DNA of 16,601 nt from Myxococcales bacterium (GCA_003153875.1 PMBY01000158.1:1646-18246), one strand, 5' to 3'; counted from the first letter of the stretch, positions 7,126 to 15,062 are shown. The notes: generated by a model not told the origin, from the letters alone. Program-made: numbers and translations.

Positions 7126-8031
7126 ATGCGGTTTGTCGGTGTGATGGTACTCGTCCAGGTCATGAGCTGGGTTCCGTCTGCGCACGCAGCCGGCAAGGAA
7201 TCCAAGGAGCGCGCGGCTCGAAAGGCCTGTCTCTCCGGCGACTACGCAAAGGGCGTCGCGATCCTGTCGGACCTTTTCATCCAGACCGAGGACGCCAACT
7301 ACATCTTCAATCAGGCGCGCTGCTTCGAGCAGAACAGCCGGTGCGAAGAGGCCATAGGCCGTTTCCGCGAGTTTTTGCGCAAAGCCACCGCGATCACCCC
7401 GGCTGACAAGGCCGACACCGAAAAGCACATCGCGGAGTGCCAGGACTTGCTTGGCCAGAAGCGCGCGCCCGCGCCTACCAGCGACAGCGCGGTCGCGGTC
7501 GCGCCCAAGACAGAAGCGGCCCCACCAGCGCCTGCCGCCCCGAGTGCGGCAGCGAGTCCGCCGCCAGCGGCAACGAGTCCGCCGCCAGTGACACCGAGTC
7601 CTCCGCCAGCGGTAGCGAGTCCTCCGCCAGCGGCCGTGTCGCCCGCAACGCCTGTGCCCGAGCAGTTTGCGGTGGCCACCAGCGCGCCACCCGCGGCCAA
7701 CCCAGGGCGCGGTCTGCGCATCGCGGGAATTGCCTGCGGCGTGCTTGGCGTGGCCTCGGTCGGAACCGCCATCTACTATTACGCCCAGGCGAAATCCTAT
7801 TCGGACAAGGTTTCCGGTCAGACGCCCCCGAATCCCTCTGACGAGAGCGCGGGTAAGAACGCCCAGACCATGCAGTGGGTGTTCTACAGCGTCGGAGCGG
7901 CAGCCATTGCCAGCGGAACAGTGCTGTACGTGCTGGGCTGGCGTCAAGCAGACACCAGCCGCGGCATGGCCGGCATCGCGCCCATGCTGGGGCCAGGCTT
8001 GGCAGGAATCTCCGCACAAGGAGCTTTCTGA
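7126..8031 (+). CDS. Exported TPR-like protein with Pro-rich linker and two C-terminal helices
   Basis: The 301-residue protein has a signal peptide ending SAHA-A (cleavage near residue 21). A helical TPR-like region covers about residues 22-110 (KACLSGDYAKGVAILSDLF, then NYIFNQARCFEQNSRCEEAI). A Pro/Ala linker follows from about 120 to 190, including four seven-residue SPPP units. Two transmembrane helices lie at about 196-218 and 251-272, separated by a short polar loop. This layout recurs in myxobacterial envelope proteins, where the TPR part faces the periplasm and the helices anchor it. The first ATG giving a signal peptide, at 7126, is used; longer frames upstream run into the ABC relic region. 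Its stop overlaps the next gene's ATG by one base, so the two are translationally coupled. Molecular function is unknown. Confidence 0.83.
   Translation: MRFVGVMVLVQVMSWVPSAHAAGKESKERAARKACLSGDYAKGVAILSDLFIQTEDANYIFNQARCFEQNSRCEEAIGRFREFLRKATAITPADKADTEKHIAECQDLLGQKRAPAPTSDSAVAVAPKTEAAPPAPAAPSAAASPPPAATSPPPVTPSPPPAVASPPPAAVSPATPVPEQFAVATSAPPAANPGRGLRIAGIACGVLGVASVGTAIYYYAQAKSYSDKVSGQTPPNPSDESAGKNAQTMQWVFYSVGAAAIASGTVLYVLGWRQADTSRGMAGIAPMLGPGLAGISAQGAF
7552..7635 (+). repeat. Four 21-bp repeats encoding a seven-residue SPPP unit
   Basis: Four consecutive 21-bp units, about 85 percent alike, encode (A/T/P)SPPP(A/V)xx within the linker of the TPR-like protein. They give an extended polyproline-rich spacer. 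Slippage between the copies could change its length while keeping the frame. Confidence 0.85.
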
Positions 8032-9494
8032 TGCGAAATCGCATTTCACTGGTTGCCCTGTTCGCGGTTTCGCTGGCATCGGCCTGTGGCTACGACCCAC
8101 ACTTCAAGAATGGCGGGCTAGGTCCCGACGGTGGTGGTGGCGCCGGCGGCGCGGTCAGCAGTGGTGGCGCGGGCGGCGCGGATGCCATGGCGGATGGACG
8201 AGAGACAGGTGACAGCGCGGTTGACACGGCTGTGGATGTGCCTGTTTCCGCGCCTGATAGCGGCGTGGGTGGCGGCGGAGGAGCTACTGGCACTGGCGGA
8301 GCGGGGGGCAGAGGGGGTGCTGGCGGGACTACGGCGTCGACGGGCGGGACCGGGGCCGGGGCCGGTGCCGGGGGCAGTGGCGGTTCAGGTGGCGTGGCGA
8401 GTGGCGGAGCCACGGCAGCGACTGGCGGAACGAGTGCAACTGGCGGGACGATAGCTGCAACCGGGGGGACTAGCACTGACGCCTCGAAAGTCGACGCCGC
8501 GAACCCTGACGTCCGGAACACCGACGTGGGGAACATCGACGCCGCGAACATCGACGTGTCGAACTCCGAGGTGCCGGTCGGGAAGATCGACGCCGCGAAC
8601 ATCGACGTGTCGAACTCCGACGTGCCGGTCGCGAACATCGACGTGTCGAACTCCGACCTGGCGGTGGCGAACCCCGACCTGGCGAACATCGACTCGAGGC
8701 CCGCACCTGCTATCGTGGTCAACCTTGGACTGGCCGCCCCATTTGCGATCGCGGCGACAGCGGGAGTTACCAACACCATCACTGCGCCAATCACCCATAT
8801 CAATGGAAACGTTGTGTTGGACCCAAACAAGACGTGTAACGCCGTGACCGTTGATAATGCCGGGGGTTTTGGCCTTTGCGGAGGCATGCCTCCGACAATC
8901 AGCGGGACGGTAATCACGAACTTGTATCCGGACACGACGACTTCAACCGCCATCAAGGCCGCCTTGAATGCGGCCTTTCTCAGCATTACTCCTTTGGCCG
9001 GTCCCCCAGCCGTCGGCACACTGGGAGGGGGCACCCCTATCGCAGCTCCCACTACCTTGGGAAATGTGGCTGGGGGCCCGCTCGTGCTGGGCGACAACTG
9101 GTTCACTCCCGGCGTCTATAGATCCATCACGTCGATCTTGATAACCGGGGATATCACCCTCGACGGCCAGGGCGATCCGAATGCTATCTTCATCTTCCAG
9201 TCAGCGAGTACACTCACTGCGGCAGATGGCGCCCCGAGCCCCGCGGCACACACCCGCATTCTACTGACCAACGGCGCCAAGGCTTCCAACGTCTGGTGGC
9301 AGGTCGCCAGTTCAGCCACAATTGGATCGTACTCTGAATTCCAGGGCAACATACTGGCTGCCTTCGATATCACGATGAAGACCCACGCAACGGCCTGTGG
9401 CAGATCCATGGCAGGGGCATGGGTAGGTGGCGCTGGCGCTTTTGTATTTGACTCAAACGTCGTTTCCGTGCCGGGTAATGGTTGCCCCTTGTGA
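8031..9494 (+). CDS. DUF3494 (ice-binding-like) lipoprotein with repeat-rich linker
   Basis: The 487-residue protein starts at an ATG that overlaps the previous TGA; AAGGAG lies 7 nt upstream, inside the preceding gene. The signal peptide ends LASAC (Cys19). Residues about 28-150 are Gly/Ala/Thr/Ser linker. Residues 154-221 are an Asp/Asn pentad ladder. From about 228 to the end lies a DUF3494 domain: LGLAAPFAIAATAGVTNT, then TFNG-like strands, WFTPGVYRS, LDGQGDPNAIFIFQSASTL, NGAKASNVWWQVASSATIG and FQGNILAAFDITM. The fold is a right-handed beta-solenoid. Some members bind ice, but many occur in mesophiles, where an adhesin-like or matrix role is more likely. The segment between VVLDPNKTC and LCGGMPP carries two Cys that could pair. 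Ice binding should not be assumed. Confidence 0.9.
   Translation: MRNRISLVALFAVSLASACGYDPHFKNGGLGPDGGGGAGGAVSSGGAGGADAMADGRETGDSAVDTAVDVPVSAPDSGVGGGGGATGTGGAGGRGGAGGTTASTGGTGAGAGAGGSGGSGGVASGGATAATGGTSATGGTIAATGGTSTDASKVDAANPDVRNTDVGNIDAANIDVSNSEVPVGKIDAANIDVSNSDVPVANIDVSNSDLAVANPDLANIDSRPAPAIVVNLGLAAPFAIAATAGVTNTITAPITHINGNVVLDPNKTCNAVTVDNAGGFGLCGGMPPTISGTVITNLYPDTTTSTAIKAALNAAFLSITPLAGPPAVGTLGGGTPIAAPTTLGNVAGGPLVLGDNWFTPGVYRSITSILITGDITLDGQGDPNAIFIFQSASTLTAADGAPSPAAHTRILLTNGAKASNVWWQVASSATIGSYSEFQGNILAAFDITMKTHATACGRSMAGAWVGGAGAFVFDSNVVSVPGNGCPL
8490..8693 (+). repeat. Asp/Asn pentad ladder with an internal 51-bp tandem duplication
   Basis: The linker in front of the DUF3494 domain is built from five-residue units of the type (I/P/T/V)D(A/V/L)xN, for example VDAAN, PDVRN, TDVGN, IDAAN and IDVSN, with SDVPV-type units and AN or GK pairs between them. 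Two copies of a 51-bp block (8535-8585 and 8586-8636) are nearly identical. The spacing resembles pentapeptide-repeat proteins, but the A(D/N)LXX signature is not met strictly. Confidence 0.8.
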
Positions 9495-9561
9495 TGCTCT
9501 GCCTGCTAGTCTCCTCCCGGTGCTGCAGTCCGTTCGGATCCCTCACAGGGAGAACCCGAGC

Positions 9562-10656
9562 ATGGCCAAGTCGCTGAACCCACTCTTGCAAATCGGACGA
9601 TGGCTTTGTCTGGCGCCCTTGGTCTTGGCCGCTTGCACGGGGTCAGGGGGACCGGGCACCACTGGGTCCAAGGCGGATGCAACAGCGATCTCCGTCGATG
9701 CTGGGTTGTCCGAGCGCGCGCCCGACGCCCTTGTCGCTGATGCAGTCCGTGCGGCCGACACGGGCCCGCTGGCCACACCGGATGCTGCCGGCAACCGCGA
9801 CTTGCCGCAACCTGATGCGGGCGCAGGGGACGGGACCGGCCAGGTGTTCGTTCCACCCATGCCATCGGTCGGCACAGATTCGACCCTGATGGACATGACC
9901 GACTTTGGCACCAGCCAGGGCTTCAAGATCATCCTCGACTACCGCTACGACACCACCCAGTCCATGACCCGCGACAAGCGACTGGTTCTGCGCACGGCTG
10001 CGGCTTCCTGGGAGCAGTTCATTGCCTCGGATTTCGCGCCCGTGCCCGCTGGCACCTACATTCGCGCCCGGGATCTGGAGAACATGGATGCGGGCGGAAG
10101 CAACTTCACCGTGACCTATCCCATCGATGACCTGGTGATCTTCCTGGGCATGGCATCGATCTACAATGCCAGCGGCGACACACTGGGAGAGGCCACTTCC
10201 AGCAAGACCACTTTGGGCATGACCGCCGACCTCGCCGCGGTGCTGAACGGAAGGTACAATGGCAACCCCTTCCAGCCCTGGGTGGCAACCGTGGCCTTCG
10301 ACAAGGACAACGCCCTTTTTGTCGATGCGACCATGGATACCAGCGACGACATCCCGTCCGATCAGAACGACTTCTACAGTGTTGCGATGCACGAGTTCGG
10401 TCACGTTCTGGGGATGGGTAGCAGCCTCGCCTACCAGGCTCTGGTGGTAGACGCCACCTTCACTGGCGCGCATGCCGTGGCTGTCTACGGTGCCCCGGTT
10501 CCCCTCGCCAGCGACAGCATCCACGTTCTGAACACCGTAATCGTGGACGGCAGGCAGGTGGTCATGGCCAGGTACGACGTCGCTGGCACGCGCAGCCTGA
10601 TTACCCGGTTGGATCTGGCCATGCTCGAGGATCTGGGCTACATCATCCGGCGCTAG
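9562..10656 (+). CDS. Secreted zinc metalloprotease lipoprotein (metzincin/leishmanolysin-like)
   Basis: The 364-residue protein has a lipoprotein signal ending LAAC (Cys25), an Asp/Ala-rich linker to about residue 95, and a protease domain from about 105 to the end. The zinc-binding helix is AMHEFGHVLGMGSS, with His277, Glu278 and His281. In most metzincins the third ligand comes six residues later, but here that position is Ser. In the leishmanolysin-like bacterial group the third His lies after an insertion, and His321 in SIHVL is a candidate, followed by a possible Met-turn at Met335 (VVMARY) and the closing LDLAMLEDLGY. AGGGAGA lies about 9 nt before the ATG. The gene follows the DUF3494 gene by 67 bp and probably shares its transcript. 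Its substrate is unknown; maturation or release of neighbouring surface proteins is possible. Confidence 0.85.
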   Translation: MAKSLNPLLQIGRWLCLAPLVLAACTGSGGPGTTGSKADATAISVDAGLSERAPDALVADAVRAADTGPLATPDAAGNRDLPQPDAGAGDGTGQVFVPPMPSVGTDSTLMDMTDFGTSQGFKIILDYRYDTTQSMTRDKRLVLRTAAASWEQFIASDFAPVPAGTYIRARDLENMDAGGSNFTVTYPIDDLVIFLGMASIYNASGDTLGEATSSKTTLGMTADLAAVLNGRYNGNPFQPWVATVAFDKDNALFVDATMDTSDDIPSDQNDFYSVAMHEFGHVLGMGSSLAYQALVVDATFTGAHAVAVYGAPVPLASDSIHVLNTVIVDGRQVVMARYDVAGTRSLITRLDLAMLEDLGYIIRR

Positions 10657-10689
10657 GCCCAGGCCAACCGTCCACCCAGGAGCCGGGAC

Positions 10690-10919
10690 ATTCACGGCAA
10701 CTGTCCATGGAGTTGTTGGCAACCTCATGGGCAACCGCCCGGCCTGACTGCCGACGGGCTATAGCCCATGTGACCATCGGCCATGAGGCCGTCGTTTTGC
10801 GTGCCCCAGCACCAGGCGGTCCCATTGTCCGATCGAGCGCAGGTGGAGTTTGGGCCTGCGCAGACCTCGACGAAGAAGGTGCCCGGGGCCACCGCGCGCA
10901 CGGGCCTGGTTACTGAAGT
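10690..10919 (-). pseudogene. Relic of an RCC1-repeat protein gene
   Basis: On the minus strand, from 10919, the frame reads through FFVEVCAGPN, STCARSDNGTAWCWG and GYSPSAVR. STCARSDNGTAWCWG is a clear RCC1-type blade motif with the paired Cys seen in the intact RCC1 lipoprotein of this window. After SPSAVR a one-base shift continues in another frame as AVAHEVANNSMDSC, which fits the start of the next blade. No start, signal peptide or further blades remain. It lies between the convergent protease and lyase genes, right after the lyase stop codon. Confidence 0.6.
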
Positions 10920-10941
10920 CCATGGATCGTTCGTCGGTAGC

Positions 10942-13179
10942 CTACGGATCCCAAACCGGGCCGTCGCTGCTCACGTGAATTCCCTGCACGCCGGCAATGA
11001 AGGCTGCGGGCGACGGCGTGGCGGCGGAATCGGCGACATATCCGAGCGTGCCGCCGGCGGAGGCCATTCCTTTGGTGAAAGTCGCCACCGCCTTGCCCTT
11101 TATGACATGGCTGACTGTGACTGTGAAGCTGGTCCCGCTCTCTGACACTGATGACGTGAGGTTGGCGCCGGTCTGGTCGCGCGCTTGGATCACGTTGACA
11201 AAGTAGCCCTGGGTCGCACCGCTCGAGTCCACTTCAAGGCGCCATTGCTCGATGTCGTAGCTATTGCCGTTGTGCTCGTCGATCACGCGATAGCTTGGAC
11301 TGGCGGGAACCAGGGTAGTGACCCGCGCCGCCTGATCGCCGTCGATGCCGAGCATACTGTCCCCGTCGACAGCCGGCGCCTTTTCGAAGTGGGCCAGGAA
11401 GGTCTTGGCCGCCGACGCACTGGTGGCTTCCAGGCGATCGAACACGATGAGGGCTTCCAGCGGACGCACGAAGAGGAACTCGCGCGTGATCTTCGAGACG
11501 TAGGGGTTCGGTCCGCGCGTCTGATCGTTGAGCGCGTAGGCGTCGCTGAGATCCACCGCGGCGTAGGCGTAGTTGGCTCGGCTCTCGAGCCGGACCACAT
11601 GGGCCGGGCCCACGCGGTAGGAGGAGCCGCTCGGCTCGCCCAGACCGCCGAACAGGATTCCATTGTGGGCTACGGTTTCGCCCAGGGCGATAGTCCCGCT
11701 GCCCTTGTAGTCCTTGATTTCCTCCTGGTAGCCCACAGTTTCGCGCATCACCCAGCGCCCCTTGCGCCAGATCTGGAAAGTGCCGGCGTCGAGGTGCCCA
11801 TGGCCGTTGCCGGTTCGGAGGTGGTCGTCGAGGTTTCCCAACTGCAACACAATCGAAGTCGCGTCGGCGCCCCACTTGTTGCGGATGTAGAAATAGCCAG
11901 TGCCGGGAGCGTAGTAGTCGAGCGGCAGGCCGGAGAAGTCGCTGGTGCTGCCGCTTGCGCCTGTGGGCGCGATGAAGAAGTCCCCACTGTTGCCGGTGTT
12001 GGCCAGCCATTTTCGCCCATAGGACGCGACCGGCGTGCCATCCCACTCAATGGTCGCACCGGTCATTAGACTTCCCATTTCTGTGGCGATGCCCGGGTTT
12101 TCACTCCAGGTTTCGTCCTCGCCGTACCCGAATTGATCCCAGAGCTGGGTTCCGTCGCGGCGAGTGGTCAGTCCGGGCGTGGTCGCGTAGATCATGAAGA
12201 AGACCGCTTCTTTGAAGTAGTTGCTCTCGCTGAAAACGTCGCGGCCCAGCGACTTGGCAGTGACGAACGGCACCACGCCGTAACCGTTCTCGTACGCTCC
12301 GTAGTGGCTGCCCTCTTCTGCGACCCCGCCCAATCCGCGCGAGGCGGCGAATGGAACAAAGGAGTCGCGCCAGCGGCGATTCAAGGCTTCGTCGAGGAAG
12401 CCTTGCGCGTTGGGATTCTCGCCCCAGCTTGCGATCCCCCATTCGAGGCTGTTGCGCAGGCAGCCCCAGAAGTAGTTGTTCTCGGGCTGGCTGGGGCCGC
12501 CCCAGTCCTTGGCATTGAAGGCGGCAAAGGCGGCGTTCAGGTTCGAGATGATGGCGGACCGATCGCTGCTCGACATCATGTCAGAGCACCAGTCGTAGGC
12601 GAGTACGAAGTATTCGCCGTACCAACGGTTGTCATCCCCGGGTGAATTGACGCCGAACGAGAACCCTTTCACGACGTCGATGGCCTGCTGGCAGAAGGTG
12701 ATGCCAGCCTGCTTGCTGGCGTCGGCCGCGTCCTTGGTCATCTGATGGTACAAGCCGCGCTCGGCAGGCCACGCGGGATTGTCCGCGGCTGTATGCGAAG
12801 TATCGGGAAGGAATTTGGAGGTCGCGAACCAGCTCTTCGCGCGGGCCATGATGGCCGGGTCGTTAAGCCAGAGGCGCGGGTGAGCGGCCGGGACGGTGAT
12901 GGTGCCAATTGGCCCGCCGTCGATGGTGACGCTCGCATCGCTGGTCGCGCCGGCGTCCGTGGGTAGCCCAGCGCCTCCGCCACCGCCACGGCTACCGCCA
13001 CCGCCGCCACCGCCACTGATGCCGCCACTGCCACTGCCACTGCCACCGCCACTGCCACCACCCTCCGGCTGCGTGACGCCGCCCGCCTGGCCCGCGTCTT
13101 GTTCCTGCTGCGAATGCTTCGCGCCACCGCCTGCGCAGCCAGCCATCGCCAAGACCAAAGCTATGACGGAAATGCGCAT
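10942..13179 (-). CDS. Heparinase II/III-like polysaccharide lyase lipoprotein
   Basis: The 745-residue protein starts at an ATG with GGAGG 5 nt upstream; the lipobox is MAGC (Cys15). A Gly/Ser linker spans about 30-70, then HPRLWLNDPAIMARAK opens a helical toroid domain typical of alginate and heparin-type lyases. Candidate catalytic residues are Asn234-Asn235-Tyr236 (ENNYFWG), His292-Tyr293 (GSHYGAY), and His460/His462 in GNGHGHLDAGTFQIW, which starts the heparinase II/III C-terminal beta domain. These enzymes cleave uronic-acid-containing polysaccharides by beta-elimination with an Asn/His/Tyr set. The substrate (alginate, heparan-like or other uronide) cannot be told from the sequence. 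It is divergent from the GH30-like gene, only 93 bp apart, suggesting joint control. Confidence 0.87.
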   Translation of the reverse strand: MRISVIALVLAMAGCAGGGAKHSQQEQDAGQAGGVTQPEGGGSGGGSGSGSGGISGGGGGGGSRGGGGGAGLPTDAGATSDASVTIDGGPIGTITVPAAHPRLWLNDPAIMARAKSWFATSKFLPDTSHTAADNPAWPAERGLYHQMTKDAADASKQAGITFCQQAIDVVKGFSFGVNSPGDDNRWYGEYFVLAYDWCSDMMSSSDRSAIISNLNAAFAAFNAKDWGGPSQPENNYFWGCLRNSLEWGIASWGENPNAQGFLDEALNRRWRDSFVPFAASRGLGGVAEEGSHYGAYENGYGVVPFVTAKSLGRDVFSESNYFKEAVFFMIYATTPGLTTRRDGTQLWDQFGYGEDETWSENPGIATEMGSLMTGATIEWDGTPVASYGRKWLANTGNSGDFFIAPTGASGSTSDFSGLPLDYYAPGTGYFYIRNKWGADATSIVLQLGNLDDHLRTGNGHGHLDAGTFQIWRKGRWVMRETVGYQEEIKDYKGSGTIALGETVAHNGILFGGLGEPSGSSYRVGPAHVVRLESRANYAYAAVDLSDAYALNDQTRGPNPYVSKITREFLFVRPLEALIVFDRLEATSASAAKTFLAHFEKAPAVDGDSMLGIDGDQAARVTTLVPASPSYRVIDEHNGNSYDIEQWRLEVDSSGATQGYFVNVIQARDQTGANLTSSVSESGTSFTVTVSHVIKGKAVATFTKGMASAGGTLGYVADSAATPSPAAFIAGVQGIHVSSDGPVWDP

Positions 13180-13272
13180 AGGATCCTCCAGTCTTGGTTC
13201 TTCTGTTCGACGCGATCCAGGTTTCTACACCGCCCGCGGGAACAGAGTATCATGGCTACTATGGAGGTTTCC
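13180..13272. promoter_or_regulatory. Compact divergent promoter region
   Basis: Only 93 bp separate the starts of the lyase gene (minus) and the GH30-like gene (plus). Each start has a strong ribosome binding site within it (GGAGG on the minus strand near 13189-13185, and GGAGG at 13263-13267). Possible -10 elements are TACTAT (13257-13262) on the plus strand and GATACT on the minus strand near 13250. Neither has a convincing -35. Confidence 0.45.
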
Positions 13273-15021
13273 ATGCGCCACCTTCACCTCGTCGCTTCAG
13301 TGTCGCTCACCCTGCTGGTCGCGGTTCCTGTGCAGGCGGCGCAAGTGACCATCGATCGCACGCAGCGATCGCAGACAATTGATGGGTTTGGCTTCTTCGG
13401 AGCCCACGATGTCTGGTGGGGGCAGCCCCAGGATCTGGTCAACACCGCGTGGTTCGATGCAGTGGTCGACGATCTGGGGATCAGCATCTGGCGCAACGAA
13501 TTGCCGCCTCCCGCGGACGCCGTCTCGGCGCAGGACGCGGATTGGAACAAGATGCGCCCGGTGGTGCAGGCCATGTCAAACAAGGCCAAGGCCAGCGGCG
13601 TGCCGCTGAAGATCATCCTGACCGTGTGGTCGCCCCCGTCGAGCATGAAGTGCGTGGTGGGCACCAATGGCGTACAGGACGGCACGCCTTACCCCGGCGG
13701 GACCAAGAACGGCGGCGGCCTCTGCCCCTCGAAGCGGGCCGTCTACGCCGATTGGCTGGTGGCCGGGTTGAAACAATACGCCGACATCGGCGTGGACGTG
13801 TACGGACTCAGTTTCCAGAACGAGCCCTTGTTCGTCGAGTTCTACAACTCGTGTGTGTACAACTCGCAGGAATACGCCGACACCCTGGCAGCCATCGGTC
13901 CCATCATCCATGCCGCCTATCCCAAGGTGAAGCTCTTTGGTTCGGAGAACATGCTGGCCATCGAGTGTGGCGGCAAGAATGGCTTCGACCCCTACTGGTA
14001 CACCGCCAATGTGATGAGCCGGCCGACCGCGCTCAGTCAGATGGGAATCTGGGCGGTTCACGGCTACTCCGATGGCGTGCTGGCCACGCCGACTTCGCAG
14101 ATGTCGACCTATTGGGCCAGTTTCTACGCCGGCACGCAGAGCACGCACTTGCCCATCTGGATGACTGAGACATCCGGTTATGTCGACACCATTGAAGCGG
14201 GGCCCAATGCCGCCGGCGACAGTCTGCCGGGCGCCCTGGATCTGGCACAGAGTATCTACGCCGCCCTCTATCACGGGCACCTGTCGGGCTGGGTGTGGTG
14301 GCAAGGCAGCGAACTGGGCACCGGGATGCCGAGCGAGTTCGACCTCATGAGCAGCGTCACCACGCGGGGCAAGAAGTACTACGTCTCAAAGAACTACTAT
14401 CGCTATGTCCGTCCTGGCGCACAGATGGTCCAGGCGGCCAGTGACGACAGCGAGGTGCTGGTCGCGGCCTTCGACCACGTCGCTGCCAACACTCTCACCA
14501 TCATCGCCATCAACGGCGGCGCGGCGAGCAAGTCCGTCACCCTCACCGGCGCCAACCTGCCGGCCACATTCCAGGCCTATCGCACATCGACCACCGAGAA
14601 CTGCGCCTCGGTAGGGCCAATGGCGCCCGCGAGCATCACCCTGCCTGCGCGCAGTATCACCAGCCTGGTTTTCGGCGACACCTCGAAGGATCCCGGCACC
14701 GGTGGCGCGGGAGGAGCGGGCGGATCCGGGGGCGGCGGCTCCGGCGGAATCACGGGCGGTTCGGGCGGTGGTGGCGGCGGCAACGGTGGAACCACGGCCA
14801 GCAACACCTCGGGTGGAAGCAGCGGCAGCGTCGGTGGGATGACCAGCAACAGTGGTGCCGGGGGAAGAACCAGCGCCGCCAGCGGCGGCTCCCGAGGAAC
14901 CACGGGAGCCGCAAAGAACAGTGGTTGTAGCTGCCGCGTGGCCGGCTTCTCGCAACCAGCGGGAGCTGCGTACCTCGTTCTGTTGTCCCTCCTCCTGGTG
15001 CGCCGACGCCGGCGCGCGTAG
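13273..15021 (+). CDS. GH30-like glycosidase with MYXO-CTERM surface-sorting tail
   Basis: The 582-residue protein starts at an ATG 5 nt after GGAGG; longer frames add an unlikely extension before the signal peptide MRHLHLVASVSLTLLVAVPV. The module opens with QTIDGFGFFGAHDVWW, as in GH30 enzymes. SFQNEP holds the acid/base Glu184, and WMTETSGYVDT holds the nucleophile Glu299. A beta domain follows to about 475. GH30 members hydrolyse beta-glycosidic bonds in xylan, glucans or glucosylceramide with retention; the subfamily is not assigned here. Residues about 475-545 are Gly/Ser linker. The end is NSGCSCRVAGFSQP, a hydrophobic helix, and RRRRRA. This Cys-x-Cys/helix/Arg pattern is the MYXO-CTERM signal, processed by a myxosortase and tethering proteins to the cell surface. 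It directly supports a myxobacterial origin. Confidence 0.9.
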   Translation: MRHLHLVASVSLTLLVAVPVQAAQVTIDRTQRSQTIDGFGFFGAHDVWWGQPQDLVNTAWFDAVVDDLGISIWRNELPPPADAVSAQDADWNKMRPVVQAMSNKAKASGVPLKIILTVWSPPSSMKCVVGTNGVQDGTPYPGGTKNGGGLCPSKRAVYADWLVAGLKQYADIGVDVYGLSFQNEPLFVEFYNSCVYNSQEYADTLAAIGPIIHAAYPKVKLFGSENMLAIECGGKNGFDPYWYTANVMSRPTALSQMGIWAVHGYSDGVLATPTSQMSTYWASFYAGTQSTHLPIWMTETSGYVDTIEAGPNAAGDSLPGALDLAQSIYAALYHGHLSGWVWWQGSELGTGMPSEFDLMSSVTTRGKKYYVSKNYYRYVRPGAQMVQAASDDSEVLVAAFDHVAANTLTIIAINGGAASKSVTLTGANLPATFQAYRTSTTENCASVGPMAPASITLPARSITSLVFGDTSKDPGTGGAGGAGGSGGGGSGGITGGSGGGGGGNGGTTASNTSGGSSGSVGGMTSNSGAGGRTSAASGGSRGTTGAAKNSGCSCRVAGFSQPAGAAYLVLLSLLLVRRRRRA

Positions 15022-15062
15022 GGATTCACTTTCGACTGTTTCGCAAGTGCATGCTAGTCGCC

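Noticed and set aside
7875..8030. Upstream extension of the DUF3494 frame
   Set aside because: It would overlap most of the last helix of the preceding gene and bury the signal peptide; AAGGAG and the ATG at 8031 mark the true start.
7021..8100. Minus-strand open frame of about 360 codons opposite the TPR-like gene
   Set aside because: Apart from the Walker A fragment below 7021 it is low-complexity Arg/Gly sequence produced by the Pro/Ala linker of the real gene on the other strand.
8490..8693. Regular short repeats resembling a CRISPR array
   Set aside because: The repeats are in frame within a coding sequence with variable 15- and 51-bp periods; there are no unique spacers of constant length and no cas genes.
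8090..9106. Minus-strand Pro/Ala-rich frame opposite the DUF3494 gene
   Set aside because: It is the antisense image of the Gly linker and the pentad ladder; the plus strand carries a lipobox and a recognisable domain.
9643..10734. Minus-strand open frame of 363 codons opposite the metalloprotease gene
   Set aside because: It has no motif or start signal, and the plus strand has the HExxH protease.
10657..10800. Several short palindromes (GGGCTATAGCCC, GGCCATGAGGCC) as a terminator between convergent genes
   Set aside because: The stems are only 4 bp and no T-run follows on either strand.
13099..13272. Upstream extension of the GH30-like frame
   Set aside because: It overlaps the divergent lyase gene start and puts 58 residues before a clear signal peptide; GGAGG precedes the ATG at 13273.
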